Shown here in pieces: positions 35,701-44,079 of a stretch of DNA of 64,000 nucleotides. The translations under genes were made by a program, and so were the position numbers. The stretch is from Branchiostoma floridae (lineage: Eukaryota; Chordata; Leptocardii; Amphioxiformes; Branchiostomatidae). The stretch is from the NCBI RefSeq assembly GCF_000003815.2, contig NC_049989.1:11361273-11425272 (forward strand). The letters are read 5' to 3'. Position 1 is the first letter of the stretch. Every line of letters starts with the position of its first letter. The notes beneath the pieces are model-generated. The model did no database searches. It was given only the letters and a program-made list of their open reading frames with translations, and was not told where the DNA came from.

Positions 35701-35770
35701 GTAACTTACCAGGAGCGGCACTAACAACCAAGGCTGCAGCAGTCAGAAACAGCAGTCCTGATGCCCACAT
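20677..35770 (-). CDS. Gene B: large secreted protein with EGF, Pro-rich and eight four-Cys modules
   Basis: Thirty-two exons can be read, all joined in phase 1: signal peptide 35710-35770; charged helix 31075-31230; EGF-like 30442-30558; GVY 29856-29918; AINV 29535-29618; Pro/Val 29147-29251; Pro/Thr repeats 28328-28714; then eight units of linker, Cys exon b and Cys exon c between 28035 and 20958; then a ninth linker 20677-20721. This gives at least 898 residues. Each full unit is about 71 residues with four cysteines, probably two disulphides. The signal peptide, EGF and disulphide-rich repeats point to an extracellular matrix, mucus or body-fluid protein; no enzymatic motif is seen. The C-terminus is lost at the gaps around 18731-20330 and may resemble the gene C terminal exon. 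It may be split into more than one transcript. Confidence 0.65.
20958..21910 (-). CDS. Gene B four-Cys unit 8 (short subtype)
   Basis: Linker 21872-21910 (SISSQTKVSSSSK), exon b 21345-21428 (LDCGAWSTWMKTMKSHPQF ... IMKTC, C-x22-C) and exon c 20958-21023 (QICTDAAFKSGKPELFSTYC, C-x16-C). Exon b is 84 bases and exon c 66, against 99 and 81 in units 1-7, and the CAAYLL tail is missing. This is the subtype found in gene C, so unit 8 and gene C are closest relatives. Confidence 0.7.
22085..22410 (-). repeat. Dispersed repeat with (GTCT)n, copy 2
   Basis: Reverse-orientation copy of 17130-17560, with (CAGA)n at 22327-22343 and GCATAGCACGTCCAGGTCAA. It ends close to exon c of unit 7. Confidence 0.5.
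22404..23095 (-). CDS. Gene B four-Cys unit 7
   Basis: Linker 23063-23095, exon b 22752-22850 (LDCGKWQTWYEDMKKKLP ... NSCK) and exon c 22404-22484. Exon c is diverged relative to units 5 and 6: YTCRDNAFKKTYPDMFGTLG then CAAYLL. Spacing C-x25-C and C-x17-C is kept. Confidence 0.75.
23378..23999 (-). CDS. Gene B four-Cys unit 6
   Basis: Linker 23967-23999, exon b 23654-23752 (LDCAKWQTWYEDMKKKLP) and exon c 23378-23458 (NTCQDAAFKKTYPDMFKTVG then CAAYLL). Introns flanking this unit are nearly identical to those of unit 5 with a period near 900 bp, so the two arose by a recent tandem duplication. Confidence 0.8.
24293..24904 (-). CDS. Gene B four-Cys unit 5
   Basis: Linker 24872-24904, exon b 24563-24661 (LDCGKWQTWYEDMKKKLP) and exon c 24293-24373, which encodes the same NTCQDAAFKKTYPDMFKTVG as unit 6. 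Confidence 0.8.
25061..25740 (-). CDS. Gene B four-Cys unit 4
   Basis: Linker 25708-25740, exon b 25285-25383 (WYGDM in place of WYEDM) and exon c 25061-25141 (FKETYPDMFKAVGCAAYLL). Confidence 0.8.
25916..26466 (-). CDS. Gene B four-Cys unit 3
   Basis: Linker 26434-26466, exon b 26132-26230 ending MNACKG rather than MNSCK, and exon c 25916-25996 (FKETYPDMFKAVGCAAYLL). The donor of exon b follows AAGG, still phase 1. Confidence 0.8.
26615..27144 (-). CDS. Gene B four-Cys unit 2
   Basis: Linker 27112-27144 (SIQSKVQSQTQ), exon b 26834-26932 (IQLDCSKWQTWYEDMKKKLP) and exon c 26615-26695 (NACQDAAFKETYPDMFKAVD then CAAYLL). Confidence 0.8.
27360..28035 (-). CDS. Gene B four-Cys unit 1 (first, most diverged of the long subtype)
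   Basis: Linker 28006-28035 (SSSVSKVESQ, one codon shorter than later linkers), exon b 27759-27857 (IQIDCANWKTWYSNIKEKVG ... NTCK) and exon c 27360-27440 (VVCQDAAFKETYADMFGTIG then CAAYLL). Cys spacing C-x25-C and C-x17-C is the same as in units 2-7. It follows the Pro/Thr exon directly. Confidence 0.8.
28328..28714 (-). CDS. Gene B Pro/Thr-rich repeat exon
   Basis: A 387-base phase 1-1 exon encoding 129 residues. It begins VVATTQVPVPVVVTTPAP and contains six tandem copies of a 15-residue repeat of the form ETPAPVVVTTPAPMV (later PVPKV, PVPKE), then a Lys/Pro/Glu-rich tail KPETPALTEKPEAPAPVEKV. The Thr-Thr-Pro content suggests an extended, mucin-like O-glycosylated stalk. The repeat is a 45-bp minisatellite at DNA level, so copy number may vary between alleles. 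Confidence 0.75.
29147..29251 (-). CDS. Gene B Pro/Val exon
   Basis: A 105-base phase 1-1 exon (acceptor TACAG, donor GTCAGT) encoding ACQASRPAPVPVPVPVPVPV then ELPVEVPAEIPEAPP. A run of alternating Pro-Val dipeptides gives a stiff extended spacer between the AINV and Pro/Thr exons. Confidence 0.7.
29535..29618 (-). CDS. AINV exon of GVY/AINV module (gene B)
   Basis: An 84-base phase 1-1 exon (acceptor CTCAG, donor GTAAGC) encoding GKGAINVINNQISVYAGDDK followed by PCCSKPPC. The core is identical to that of gene A at 116-223; the cysteine tail is shorter. Confidence 0.75.
29856..29918 (-). CDS. GVY exon of GVY/AINV module (gene B)
   Basis: A 63-base phase 1-1 exon (acceptor TGTAG, donor GTATGT) encoding KPERRGVYISIGGGKSNGGS followed by S. 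The Gly/Ser-rich end forms a flexible joint to the AINV exon. The counterpart is 975-1055. Confidence 0.75.
30442..30558 (-). CDS. Gene B EGF-like domain exon
   Basis: A 117-base phase 1-1 exon, the classical EGF exon phase. It encodes AGNCNPSPCLQGGSCQDLGY then TYKCSCPKGCSGRRCELG, with six main cysteines in the EGF pattern C-x4-C-x5-C-x8-C-x-C-x-8-C plus one extra Cys (KGCSG). The calcium-binding D-x-D/N-E/Q signature is absent. It probably mediates protein contacts outside the cell. Confidence 0.85.
30599..30694. repeat. Perfect 29-bp inverted repeat (hairpin) in gene B intron 2
   Basis: Arms 30599-30627 and 30666-30694 are exact complements (TAGGATATATGAGAATTCTT and on to ACACAAC) around a 38-base loop that itself contains CTTACGTAAG. 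It lies about 40 bp upstream of the EGF exon acceptor. Confidence 0.85.
31075..31230 (-). CDS. Gene B exon 2: charged helical propeptide-like segment
   Basis: A 156-base phase 1-1 exon (acceptor CACAG, donor GTAAAC) encoding 52 residues including NTDEVLDGYIQRLTELRSRL then GELADEEPAKRRTDDM. Heptad-like Leu and Ile spacing suggests a short coiled coil, and Lys-Arg-Arg could be a furin-type cleavage site. Equivalent to gene A exon 2. Confidence 0.65.
31551..31760. repeat. Two-copy 105-bp tandem repeat
   Basis: Both copies contain TGATACGTTGATATTTACTG-type sequence (the second has AGATACGTTG) and TTGTTCTTCCG. Intron 1 of gene B. Confidence 0.7.
32069..32305. mobile_element. MITE, CCCTGTCACAT family, copy 3
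   Basis: Termini TAATACCCCTGTCACAT and ATGTAACAGGGGTATTA; internal GATCGGACGACGATTCTGCG and CAACAATTGTGCAAGGTAC. Best preserved of three copies; opposite orientation to copies 1 and 2. Gene B intron 1. Confidence 0.8.
32310..34680. other. Gene-free part of gene B intron 1
   Basis: No exon with matched splice sites or clear repeat is visible. Possible intronic regulatory DNA, but nothing in the bases lets me say so. Confidence 0.35.
34690..34960 (-). mobile_element. Non-LTR retrotransposon 3' fragment, second copy
   Basis: Shares with 8878-9330 the segment GGGGAGGCCCATGTGCTGGG and the GGTGCTGTGACTTTGTGTGT stretch that encodes the end of the polymerase, plus the GGTGCACGGTAGTGTGGCCG trailer. 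A (CTAT)n run at 34679-34697 forms the tail. Confidence 0.55.
35710..35770 (-). CDS. Gene B exon 1: signal peptide
   Basis: ATG at 35770 opens MWASGLLFLTAAALVVSAAP and ends in phase 1 at a GTAAGT donor. A clear signal peptide with predicted cleavage after the small-residue SAA. The upstream DNA lacks the TATA block of genes A and C, though GACTGGAAAGACC at 35838 faintly resembles part of it. Confidence 0.8.
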
Positions 35771-35988
35771 CTTCGGACCGTGTTCCTACCAGAAATGCGG
35801 TGTGTGTGCCCGGTGGAGAGGCGTGAGGAGGGGACTGGAAAGACCTGCTTGGCACCGCAACTAACACTTTTCTTTATCGAATCCTTCGACCTCTGACCCA
35901 GCGTTTGTCTTAAGAAAAATCAGCTCCAGGCTAGGAATTTTCTTTTCACCATTTTCTACCTTAACATCTCCTTGTGATACTACTTTGT

Positions 35989-36053
35989 AAAGGTGCGCTC
36001 TCATTGTGCTTGCGTCAAGCTTGCGTCAAGCTTGCGTCACTGCGGGGCTCGGA

Positions 36054-36121
<68 letters not shown>

Positions 36122-36287
36122 TCAACGAATTTCAGTGATAAAGAACAATTTTGTGTATTTTGTCGTCTTCTATATTATACTTTTACCTATGACGCAAGAT
36201 CTAAATTATTTTAAAAAAGCGGATAAAATGACAAAACAATGACGCAGTGACGCAAGCTTGACACAAGTGCAGTGAGGGTGCACCTTA
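35989..36287. mobile_element. MITE, GTGCGCTC family, copy 1, with (TA)n inside
   Basis: Termini AGGTGCGCTCTCATTGTGCT and its imperfect complement at the right end, arms holding AAGCTTGCGTCACTGC. A (TA)n microsatellite fills 36056-36120. A second copy is at 48193-48437. It lies about 220 bp upstream of the gene B start codon. Confidence 0.7.
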
Positions 36288-36289
36288 AG

Positions 36290-37850
36290 ACATTCTCTGG
36301 GAAACCCAAAACTGAGGCAAGTGTGAGGAGAAAAATTGGGGGGGGGGGACTTCATTATGAAATCCAAGTGGTCAGGAAGGTTTAAGAAATGACGGAATAA
36401 CACATAAAATGACAAACTCTTTAGTTTAATTGGTACTTTCACATCTTTTTTTTTTATTTTGGAAGGCGTCGCTCCTTCGTTTCAGTTGCGGTTGTTCTTT
36501 TGCAATTTGAGACATATATTTTCTCAAGTGCAGCTTCTTTGTATTATCAACGGTATATGGTCGCAATATATGTTATGTTTTTTTTTGGTGTGTTCTTTTT
36601 CTTTCTTCTTCATCTTTGTTCTTCTGCCTTAAACCAACCAGAGCTTAGGTTGTATATGAGCTGTTATCATATCTGTGAGCATCAGTTGTTTTTTTTTACT
36701 CACACACAATGCTATAGGGCAAGCCTACTGGTGTGCGAGTAGCTTTTTCGCGAAAATGCTGCCTTTCTAGTTTTGTTGTTGCTTTTGTTTTTGTTTAGAT
36801 ACCTATAGAAATTGATGTGGGCCCGGATGTCGTCCATATGATCAGGTCAGTGTGACAAATAATTGGTAGGAAACATTCTGCTTCTAACATTTTTAAGTTG
36901 TACCGTTAAGAAACTACTAGTAGTTGTATAACTTGATAATGTAAAGACTTTAAGACACTCAGTACCTTCAAACGTCATACATCTGTCGGTTCTAAGGGTA
37001 AATTATTAAGCAGACTTGTCTATTATGCCCTTTGATGAAAATCCGTTTATTTTTGGAGTAAAGAAAATTGCCATAAAAGTAGTACTAAGAACTACAAAGC
37101 CTGAACGAGATACAAACATATCATTAACACAAATAAGACAAAAAACATCAACCAATACCACAATTGTACCAAACATGTCTGTTAAATGTAAAGTTACATA
37201 TTGATACCAAATATATAACAAAAATTCCAGTACATACCAGCACGACATCAGCGTAACACAAGGGGAGCACGAAACAACTAACAGCACAAACAAAAGATAC
37301 CACGCCAGGTCCCGAAACGTACACGCACATAAATACACATGATGTTCAAAACTGTCAGGGATACCCCAAACAGTTGCTCCACGACGTCAGCTGTTACAGA
37401 GACAAACATCTGTTTAGGGCTACCTCTAACTCAACAGCTGCTCTTGCATTAGACAATGCATAACTCATCATATCTGCTTGGAGACAGGCTTATTACCAAA
37501 CGCCGAAACCACATTGATTGTTTCACAATACCGGAAATATAGGGGTGATTTATGAAATTATTATAACGATTATAAGTGCAGTGCAGTGAGATACCACCTT
37601 AAACTTGTCTCGATTGATGCATGTGATTTACAATATTGAGCACTGGTCTACATACAGAGAACATAAGCATAACTTTTACATGTACCTGATTTGTTTGATT
37701 TCCTTGTTTCCTTGTTTTTCATATTAGTTTTTGGTTGATGTTGGTAGTTGATAGAGATCCTACCTTTTTTCTCAAATCCCAAGTTACTTGTATATGTTTT
37801 GTCCATTTTTTTTGTATTTATTATTTCATTTGATAATTTGTAATATTCAT
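36290..37850. other. No gene recognised
   Basis: Low-complexity T-rich patches (36440-36780) and AT-rich sequence; no exon or RNA gene seen. Confidence 0.35.
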
Positions 37851-40266
37851 TACCTCCATGAAATGTCATGGAATGGAGGTTATATTTTCTGTTATGTGTC
37901 TCTGTCTGTGTAGATGATTACTCAAGAACGGCTGGATGGATTGGTTTCATACTTGTTGTGTTGGTGGGGTGTGATAAAAGCTCGAATCGATGAGATCTTG
38001 GGAGCCGTATCTGTCGTTATAATCGATGTAATAATATCAGAAATCACCCCTATATTTGAGATATATTGGTACAGGCATCGTGCTGTATGTGTTTGTTAAT
38101 GGGATTAGCTGCAAGCAGATAGTGAGGTGACAGCTGTTTGGGGAACCCCCAGTAGTTTTATTTATGTCTGCTTAGGACTGTTTGAAATATTTGTAACAGT
38201 TGGCACAGTAGTTACCTCCATGAAATGTCATGGAGGTTATATTTTCTGTTATGTGTCTCTGTCTGTGTACAAGATTACTCAAGAACGGCTGGATGGATTG
38301 GTTTCATACTTGTTGTGTTGGTGGGCTGTGATGAAAGCTCGAATCGATGTGATTTGGGGCGTCGTATCTGTCGTTATAATCGATGTAATAATATCAGAAA
38401 TCCCCCCTATATCTGCGATATATTGGAACAGGCATCATGCTTTAACCCTATTCAGACCGGGGGGGGGGGCTTTTGAGGCCCGCGCCTACTTTGATGTCCT
38501 ATAACGCCAGAACGGCTTACGCTAGGGCCACCAAATTTGGTGAGTTTTCCTAAAATATTGTTGGCAACAATTTTACGAAGTTTGAAAAATTTTCCATATT
38601 TTCGTGTTGCCATGGCAACCGTTTGTTGACAGGCTGTTTTGCCAAAAATCACTATTTTTGGTTCTAACAATGTATTTTTCACATTTATTTGCTATATTAC
38701 TGCTATTTTGTTACATAAATAAAATCTTATATTATCTAGCATATCTTTCATAATTATATATGCATAAATTATGCTAATTTGATGACGTCATCAGCCCAAA
38801 ATCCAAGATGGCGGACCGTATGGCCAGATCAAGAATAACGAGCTAATTATCCCTTAAAATTTATAACTACCTGGTATTTTTTCATCAAAAACCATCTAAA
38901 TGAATGTATTTAGTCTATTTCCATTGCCCTTTGTGATTATTTGTTGCAAAAAAAAGTATTTTTAAAAATTCAAGGTGATGGATATAATATGGCGGAGTCC
39001 AACTGGTATCTTAGATGTGTATGACGTCATTTTATGACGTCATTTTGACGTCATTGATGTTGCTATTGGCAACGCAAGTCGTAATAAACATTATTATTCT
39101 GTTATCTGCACTTGTTGTTACATTTTTGTAGAATAACTTGAAGTTTTCTGAGAATACCCTTTTTTCATGGGTCCGGCCAATATAATCAAATTGATGACGT
39201 CATCATTACGTCATCTTACGTCAACGTAACGTCAAACGTCAAATACTTGTCAGATATTATGTCGATATCATGTCCTAAAAATTTAGTGGCCCTACGGCAC
39301 GTCGTTTTAGAGTTATAGGACTTCAAAGTGGAGGGCCTCAAAAGCCCCCCCCCCCGGTCCAGGGATGACCAAAAAAGCCCGGTCTGAATAGGGTTAAGTG
39401 TTTGTTAATGGGCTTAGCTCCAAGCAGATAGTGAGGTGATTTGTTTGACAGCTGTTTGGGGAACCCCGAGTTTTTTTAATATGGTAATTAGTTTTATTTA
39501 TGTCTGCTTAGGATATCATGGAGATGTGAAGCGTAAGTATAATTGTAAGAAGTTGAGGTACATTTAACGGTAATGCTTAACAGGTATGGATGTCTCACAC
39601 ACTGTACTGCTGATTTGAGTGACATGGTGATTAAAATGCCATTAGGTCCTCTCATCTTAGATGGGTTGGGTGTAAGTTTTATGGGCGATACAGATGTTCT
39701 GATTTCATTACGATAAGGGACAGTTGTTAGTTGTCTCTTTCGTAGCCGATGGTACTTGTTTTTTAGCAGACGGAGTTGGCGCCAAGTATTCATCTTACAG
39801 TTGATGTAGGGCTATCAGAGGAAAGTGTGCATCTCATTTTTGTACCGTGTGAACAGCTGATGTTATGACATATTGGTGGAAAATCAAATCACCATCTGAC
39901 TAAAGTTGGCCACATCCCTTCTTATTTCTGAGTTTCCCAACTTCCTCCCACCACACCGCTCTGAGGCACATAGTCGAACCTCAATAATGCTGACAACCTT
40001 AGACAGTTTAAATGCCAAACATCAAGCTTAAGGAACACCATGCTACCATATGCCGTCGACCTCTTAAACGCACATTACACAATTAAGTGTTACATTTTAA
40101 TAATTACTAATCAGATGGACATCCTCTGTGTCATTAAATAAATACTACTTTCCCATAACATTTATAACCATTACTCTCAAATACAACCGACTATAAACAT
40201 ACATACCATCCACAAAAAAAGCAATAAATATTTCATGGAGGTATGAGGTCCCCGAACTCTAGTTTA
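37851..40266 (-). mobile_element. Non-autonomous DNA element, copy 2 (with nested insertion and internal duplication)
   Basis: Reverse complement of 10573-12050. TACCTCCATGAAAT begins at 37851 and its complement ends near 40243, with shared sequence continuing to about 40264. About 365 bp at the 37851 end is duplicated at 38214-38440, as in copy 1. The 38442-39397 segment is a separate nested element. Confidence 0.65.
38442..39397. mobile_element. piggyBac-like MITE with TTAA target duplication
   Basis: TTAA at 38442-38445 and 39394-39397 flank inverted termini CCCTATTCAGACCGGG. A second inner inverted block holds poly-G next to GGGCTTTTGAGGCCC. The uninterrupted host sequence at 11448-11472 of copy 1 keeps exactly one TTAA, which demonstrates the insertion. 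TTAA duplication and CCC-starting termini are piggyBac traits; no transposase is encoded. Confidence 0.85.
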
Positions 40267-40310
40267 GTATATTTCACATAATGATTTCAACTTATGTTAT
40301 GTGCATTTTG

Positions 40311-40967
40311 CAAACTGCCGCAGCGAGGTCACCAACGTACCGTAGCGTCGACGTCGCCAAACTGTCGCAGCTAGGTCGCCAACGTACCGCAGTGAGGTCG
40401 CCAAACTGCCGCAGCGAGGTCGCCAACGTGCCGCGGCAAAGTCGCCAAACTGCCGTAGCGAGGTTGTCAAAGTGCCGCAGCGAGGTCGCCAAACTGCCGC
40501 AGCGAGGTTGTCAAAGTGCCGCAGCGAAGTCGCCAAACTGCCGCAGCGAGGTCGCCAACGTGCCGCGGCAAAGTCGCCAAACTGCCGTAGCGAGGTTGTC
40601 AAAGTGCCGCAGCGAGGTCGCCAAACTGCCGCAGCGAGGTTGTCAAAGTGCCGCAGCGAGGTCGCCAAACTGCCGTAGCGAGGTTGTCAAAGTGCCGCAG
40701 CGAGGTCGCCAACTGCCGCAGCGAGGTTGTCAAAGTGCCGCAGCGAGGTCGCCAAACTGCCGTAGCGAGGTTGTCAAAGTGCCGCAGCGAGGTCGCCTAA
40801 CTGCCGCAGCGAGGTTGTCAAAGTGCCGCAGCGAGGTCGCCAAACTGCCGCAGCGAGGTCGCCAAACTGCCGCAGCGAGGTCGCCAAACTGCCGCAGCGA
40901 GGTCGCCAAACTGCCGCAGCGAGGTCGCCAAACTGCCGCAGCGAGGTCGCCAACGTGCCGCAGCTTC
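40311..40967. repeat. 21-bp tandem repeat array
   Basis: About 30 copies of a 21-22-bp unit, CTGCCGCAGCGAGGTCGCCAA, alternating with variants GAGGTTGTCAAAGTGCCGCAG. Open frames cross it on both strands (for example 40281-41078) only because the unit is a multiple of three and lacks stops. It ends about 50 bp before the CACTG terminus at 41016. Confidence 0.9.
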
Positions 40968-42039
40968 AGTGAGATACCCCGGCGTTCAAAAAAAGGCGGT
41001 ATTTTCGAAATGTATCACTGTGCGAAAGGGTGTGATTTCCGGACAAAGTCGGAGTTGACATATTTTTGGACATGCTAAATATTCGGACTGTGTCCGGGCA
41101 CGATGTTCAATATTTCCCATATCTGGAAATATCATGAGTCAGGAATTGTCTTGTTATGTATCCGGACAAATAAGACTTTCCTGCTTTTCAAGATACGCGC
41201 CATTGACGTTTCTTGCCTCCGAATACGTGATATGTTCTACATTCTTTACATATCCAAGGTCCATATATTTCGATAAGGAATACCCGGACAAATTAGGAGT
41301 TTGCACGAAGCATGATGTGCATTATTTCTGGGCCATTGTCAGATGACATTTTCAATTCATTATGTCTCAGAATATCATGAGTCATGAAATGTTTCAGCAC
41401 ATGCACGGACGGATAGAATTTCCCGTTCTTCCGAATACGTGTCAGGGACGTTTCATGTTTTCGAATTCATACTATTTTCTTTTCTTTCCATTTACGAGAC
41501 ATATCCGCGACAGATATTCCATGGATTAGTTTTAGGACAGATTCGAAGTTAGCATATTCTGACCGTTACCGATAAAGGTATTCTATACGTGAATTGTGAA
41601 TCGGTGATTGTTTTATTGCGCATCTGAACAAATAAGACTGCATTTTTTTGCCGAAATTTTCGCTCCTTCCGAATTCATATTCCGTTCCATTTACGACAGA
41701 TGTCCAAAACAGAAACATTCCAGAGATCAGTCTTCGGACAACTTAATGGTTAACAAATTACTTTTCTTGTCATACATGAATCTGAGATTGTTTTGTTGGG
41801 TATCCTTAAAAAGGTTTCCTATCTTGTCAAATACACGTCATTAACGTTTTTGCTTCTGTATATTATTCTACAACGAGTATGCCCGATGTCAATGTATGTT
41901 TACTCTTTAATTTTCTGGTAATTGAAGCTTAAGCTTCCATATACATGTGCAAATATACTGACATCGACATTTACAATCAAATGACACAGAAAGCAATCTT
42001 TGCGATGGTAACAATTATGAGTCAAGTATTATTGTTTCT

Positions 42040-42571
42040 TTGCATATCCGGACAATATCTTGAACAAAGTTCAGTCAAAACACTCCACCCCAGCGGTGCA
42101 GTTTGGGATAGGTCCATATCCGGACAATATCATGAATAAAGTTCAGTCAAAACACTCCACCCCAGCGGTGCAGTTTGGGATAGGTCCATATCCGGACAAT
42201 ATCTTGAACAAAGTTCAGTCAAAACACTCCTCCCCAGCGGTGCAGTTTGGGACAGGTCCATATCCGGACAATATCTTGAACAAAGTTCAGTCAAAACACT
42301 CCACCCCAGCGGTGCAGTTTGGGATAGGTCCATATCCGGACAATATCTTGAACAAAGTTCAGTCAAAACACTCCACCCCAGCGGTGCAGTTTGGGACAGG
42401 TCCATATCCGGACAATATCTTGAACAAAGTTCAGTCAAAACACTCCACCCCAGCGGTGTAGTTTGGGATAGGTCCATATCCGGACAATATCTTGAAAAAG
42501 TTCAGTCAAAACACTCCACACCAGCGGGGTAGTTTGGGGATAGGTCCATATCCCGAAAATATCATGAACAA
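42040..42571. repeat. 72-bp tandem array inside the CACTA-like element
   Basis: Seven or more copies of a 72-bp unit containing CACTCCACCCCAGCGGTGCA and CCATATCCGGACAATATC; the last copies degrade before the gap at 42572. The unit includes the element's own subterminal motif ATATCCGGA. Confidence 0.9.
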
Positions 42572-42782
42572 NNNNNNNNNNNNNNNNNNNNNNNNNNNNN
42601 NNNNNNNNNNNNNNNNNNNNNNNNNNNNNNNNNNNNNNNNNNNNNNNNNNNNNNNNNNNNNNNNNNNNNNNNNNNNNNNNNNNNNNNNNNNNNNNNNNNN
42701 NNNNNNNNNNNNNNNNNNNNNNNNNNNNNNNNNNNNNNNNNNNNNNNNNNNNNNNNNNNNNNNNNNNNNNNNNNNNNNNNNN
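42572..42782. other. Assembly gap (211 N)
   Basis: Run of N directly after the 72-bp array; probably caused by it. Confidence 1.
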
Positions 42783-42783
42783 G

Positions 42784-42934
42784 GCACTTTCTCGTAAGCG
42801 GTTATGCAAGCTGTGCAAAGTGCCGAGCAGACCAGTACGTTGGCATGTCAACGGTGCGCCTACTGGGGCAGTCGTTGCAGATAACAGCCTACACCGCGCC
42901 ACAGCGTTTGCTGCTGTGTACAACTTTGAAACTG
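42784..42934 (+). CDS. Coding-like fragment inside the CACTA-like element
   Basis: An open frame from the gap edge reads LSRKRLCKLCKVPSRPVRWH, VNGAPTGAVVADNSLHRATA and FAAVYNFET, ending at a good GTAAGT donor in phase 1. GC-rich relative to its surroundings. It could be part of a transposon-carried gene or a captured host exon. I recognise no family. Confidence 0.25.
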
Positions 42935-43829
42935 GTAAGTACATGATGCATTTATTCACAAAAATAATGCACAATGCCACGTGTTTCCGTGAAACAGGCA
43001 TGATGTATGACACTAACTTGCTTGGAACCATCTGGAGGAGTCCTTAGGTAACAAGACTATATTAGGAAGTCACATGACTTGACTAGACCAATAGTAGACC
43101 AGCTGGTGACAGCAGTTAGGTTTGAAACTAGATTTGAATCTCAGCCGCTGCCGCTAGCCGCTACCGGACCAAGAAGTGAGTAGTGTAGCTCTCTAGTACA
43201 TAGATTGCATATACATAGCAGTTACCGTTCTTAGTTCCGTATATGTCTGTCAGCAATGTCTGTTATCCCTTCCTAGTGTTTTGTGTATTTGATAATTAGT
43301 AGTGTGATCTCTTTGTAAAGATTGTTGTATGATAGATCACTTCTCTTTCAGCTGGAACCCCGCGTGTCATCCCCGGCTTGTTTACAAATTGCCCGTTCCA
43401 TAGTTAGTTAAATTCTCATATTATTTTGTGCTGTATGTGCCGTAACGGCTGCTTCTAAACTTTCCTGTCCTGTTGTTTTGGCTGGCTAAATCTTTAATAG
43501 AACCAAGGAGAAACTGTAATCTCCTCACTAGGACCAATGTGATTGTGTGCATATAAAATTCTATTCGTTCTCTGGGGGTCCTTATCTGTGCCATCTGTGT
43601 GGCCCGCGCCCTTTGATGATAGCCGACTCCAGATTCCTGCCTTTGTCCCCGTCTTGTCCTGCTGTGATTTTTATGGCCGTGTTGTTTGAATAATTTTACA
43701 TGTACCGTTCATGGGTTCGGGGCAGTTACTAGCCGTTTTTTTCCATTCCAGCCGCTGAGCCTCTGTTTCCCAATCGCCTGTCCTGCCATGCCGACGACCG
43801 AGGCCTACCTCCTGGTAACACTTACGACA

Positions 43830-44079
43830 GTCTGTGCCCGTAACCGTTGTATCCTGCCAGAACTGTTTCTACTCTGAAGACGGACGGTGCCTGGACTATG
43901 CAATGGAGCGGACTGTCCTCGAGACGTGCCGTCGATATTGCGGGGTCTTGCCAGAGCATCTTCCGTCGCCAATGATCGTCCACTACCACAAAGACGCAGA
44001 AGAGGGCGCCCCGGACGATGATTCCACAGTCAACACGATACGGACTTATAGAGGACTTGAAAATGGACTGTCGTACTGA
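43830..44079 (+). CDS. Coding-like fragment with Cys pairs inside the CACTA-like element
   Basis: An open frame ending at TGA 44077-44079 reads CQNCFYSEDGRCLDYAMERT, VLETCRRYCGVLPEHLPSP and an acidic tail EEGAPDDDS. It is clearly more GC-rich than the flanks and ends before AT-rich DNA typical of a 3' UTR, so it may be a last exon. Family not recognised. Confidence 0.3.

Noticed and set aside
40281-41078. 265-codon open frame with repeats like KLPQRGRQ
   Set aside because: It is the longest open frame in the window but arises from a stop-free 21-bp tandem repeat; the opposite strand is also open, and there is no start or splice context.
42040-42571. Regular repeats that could suggest a CRISPR array
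   Set aside because: The whole 72-bp unit is repeated without unique spacers, and the context is a eukaryotic transposon.
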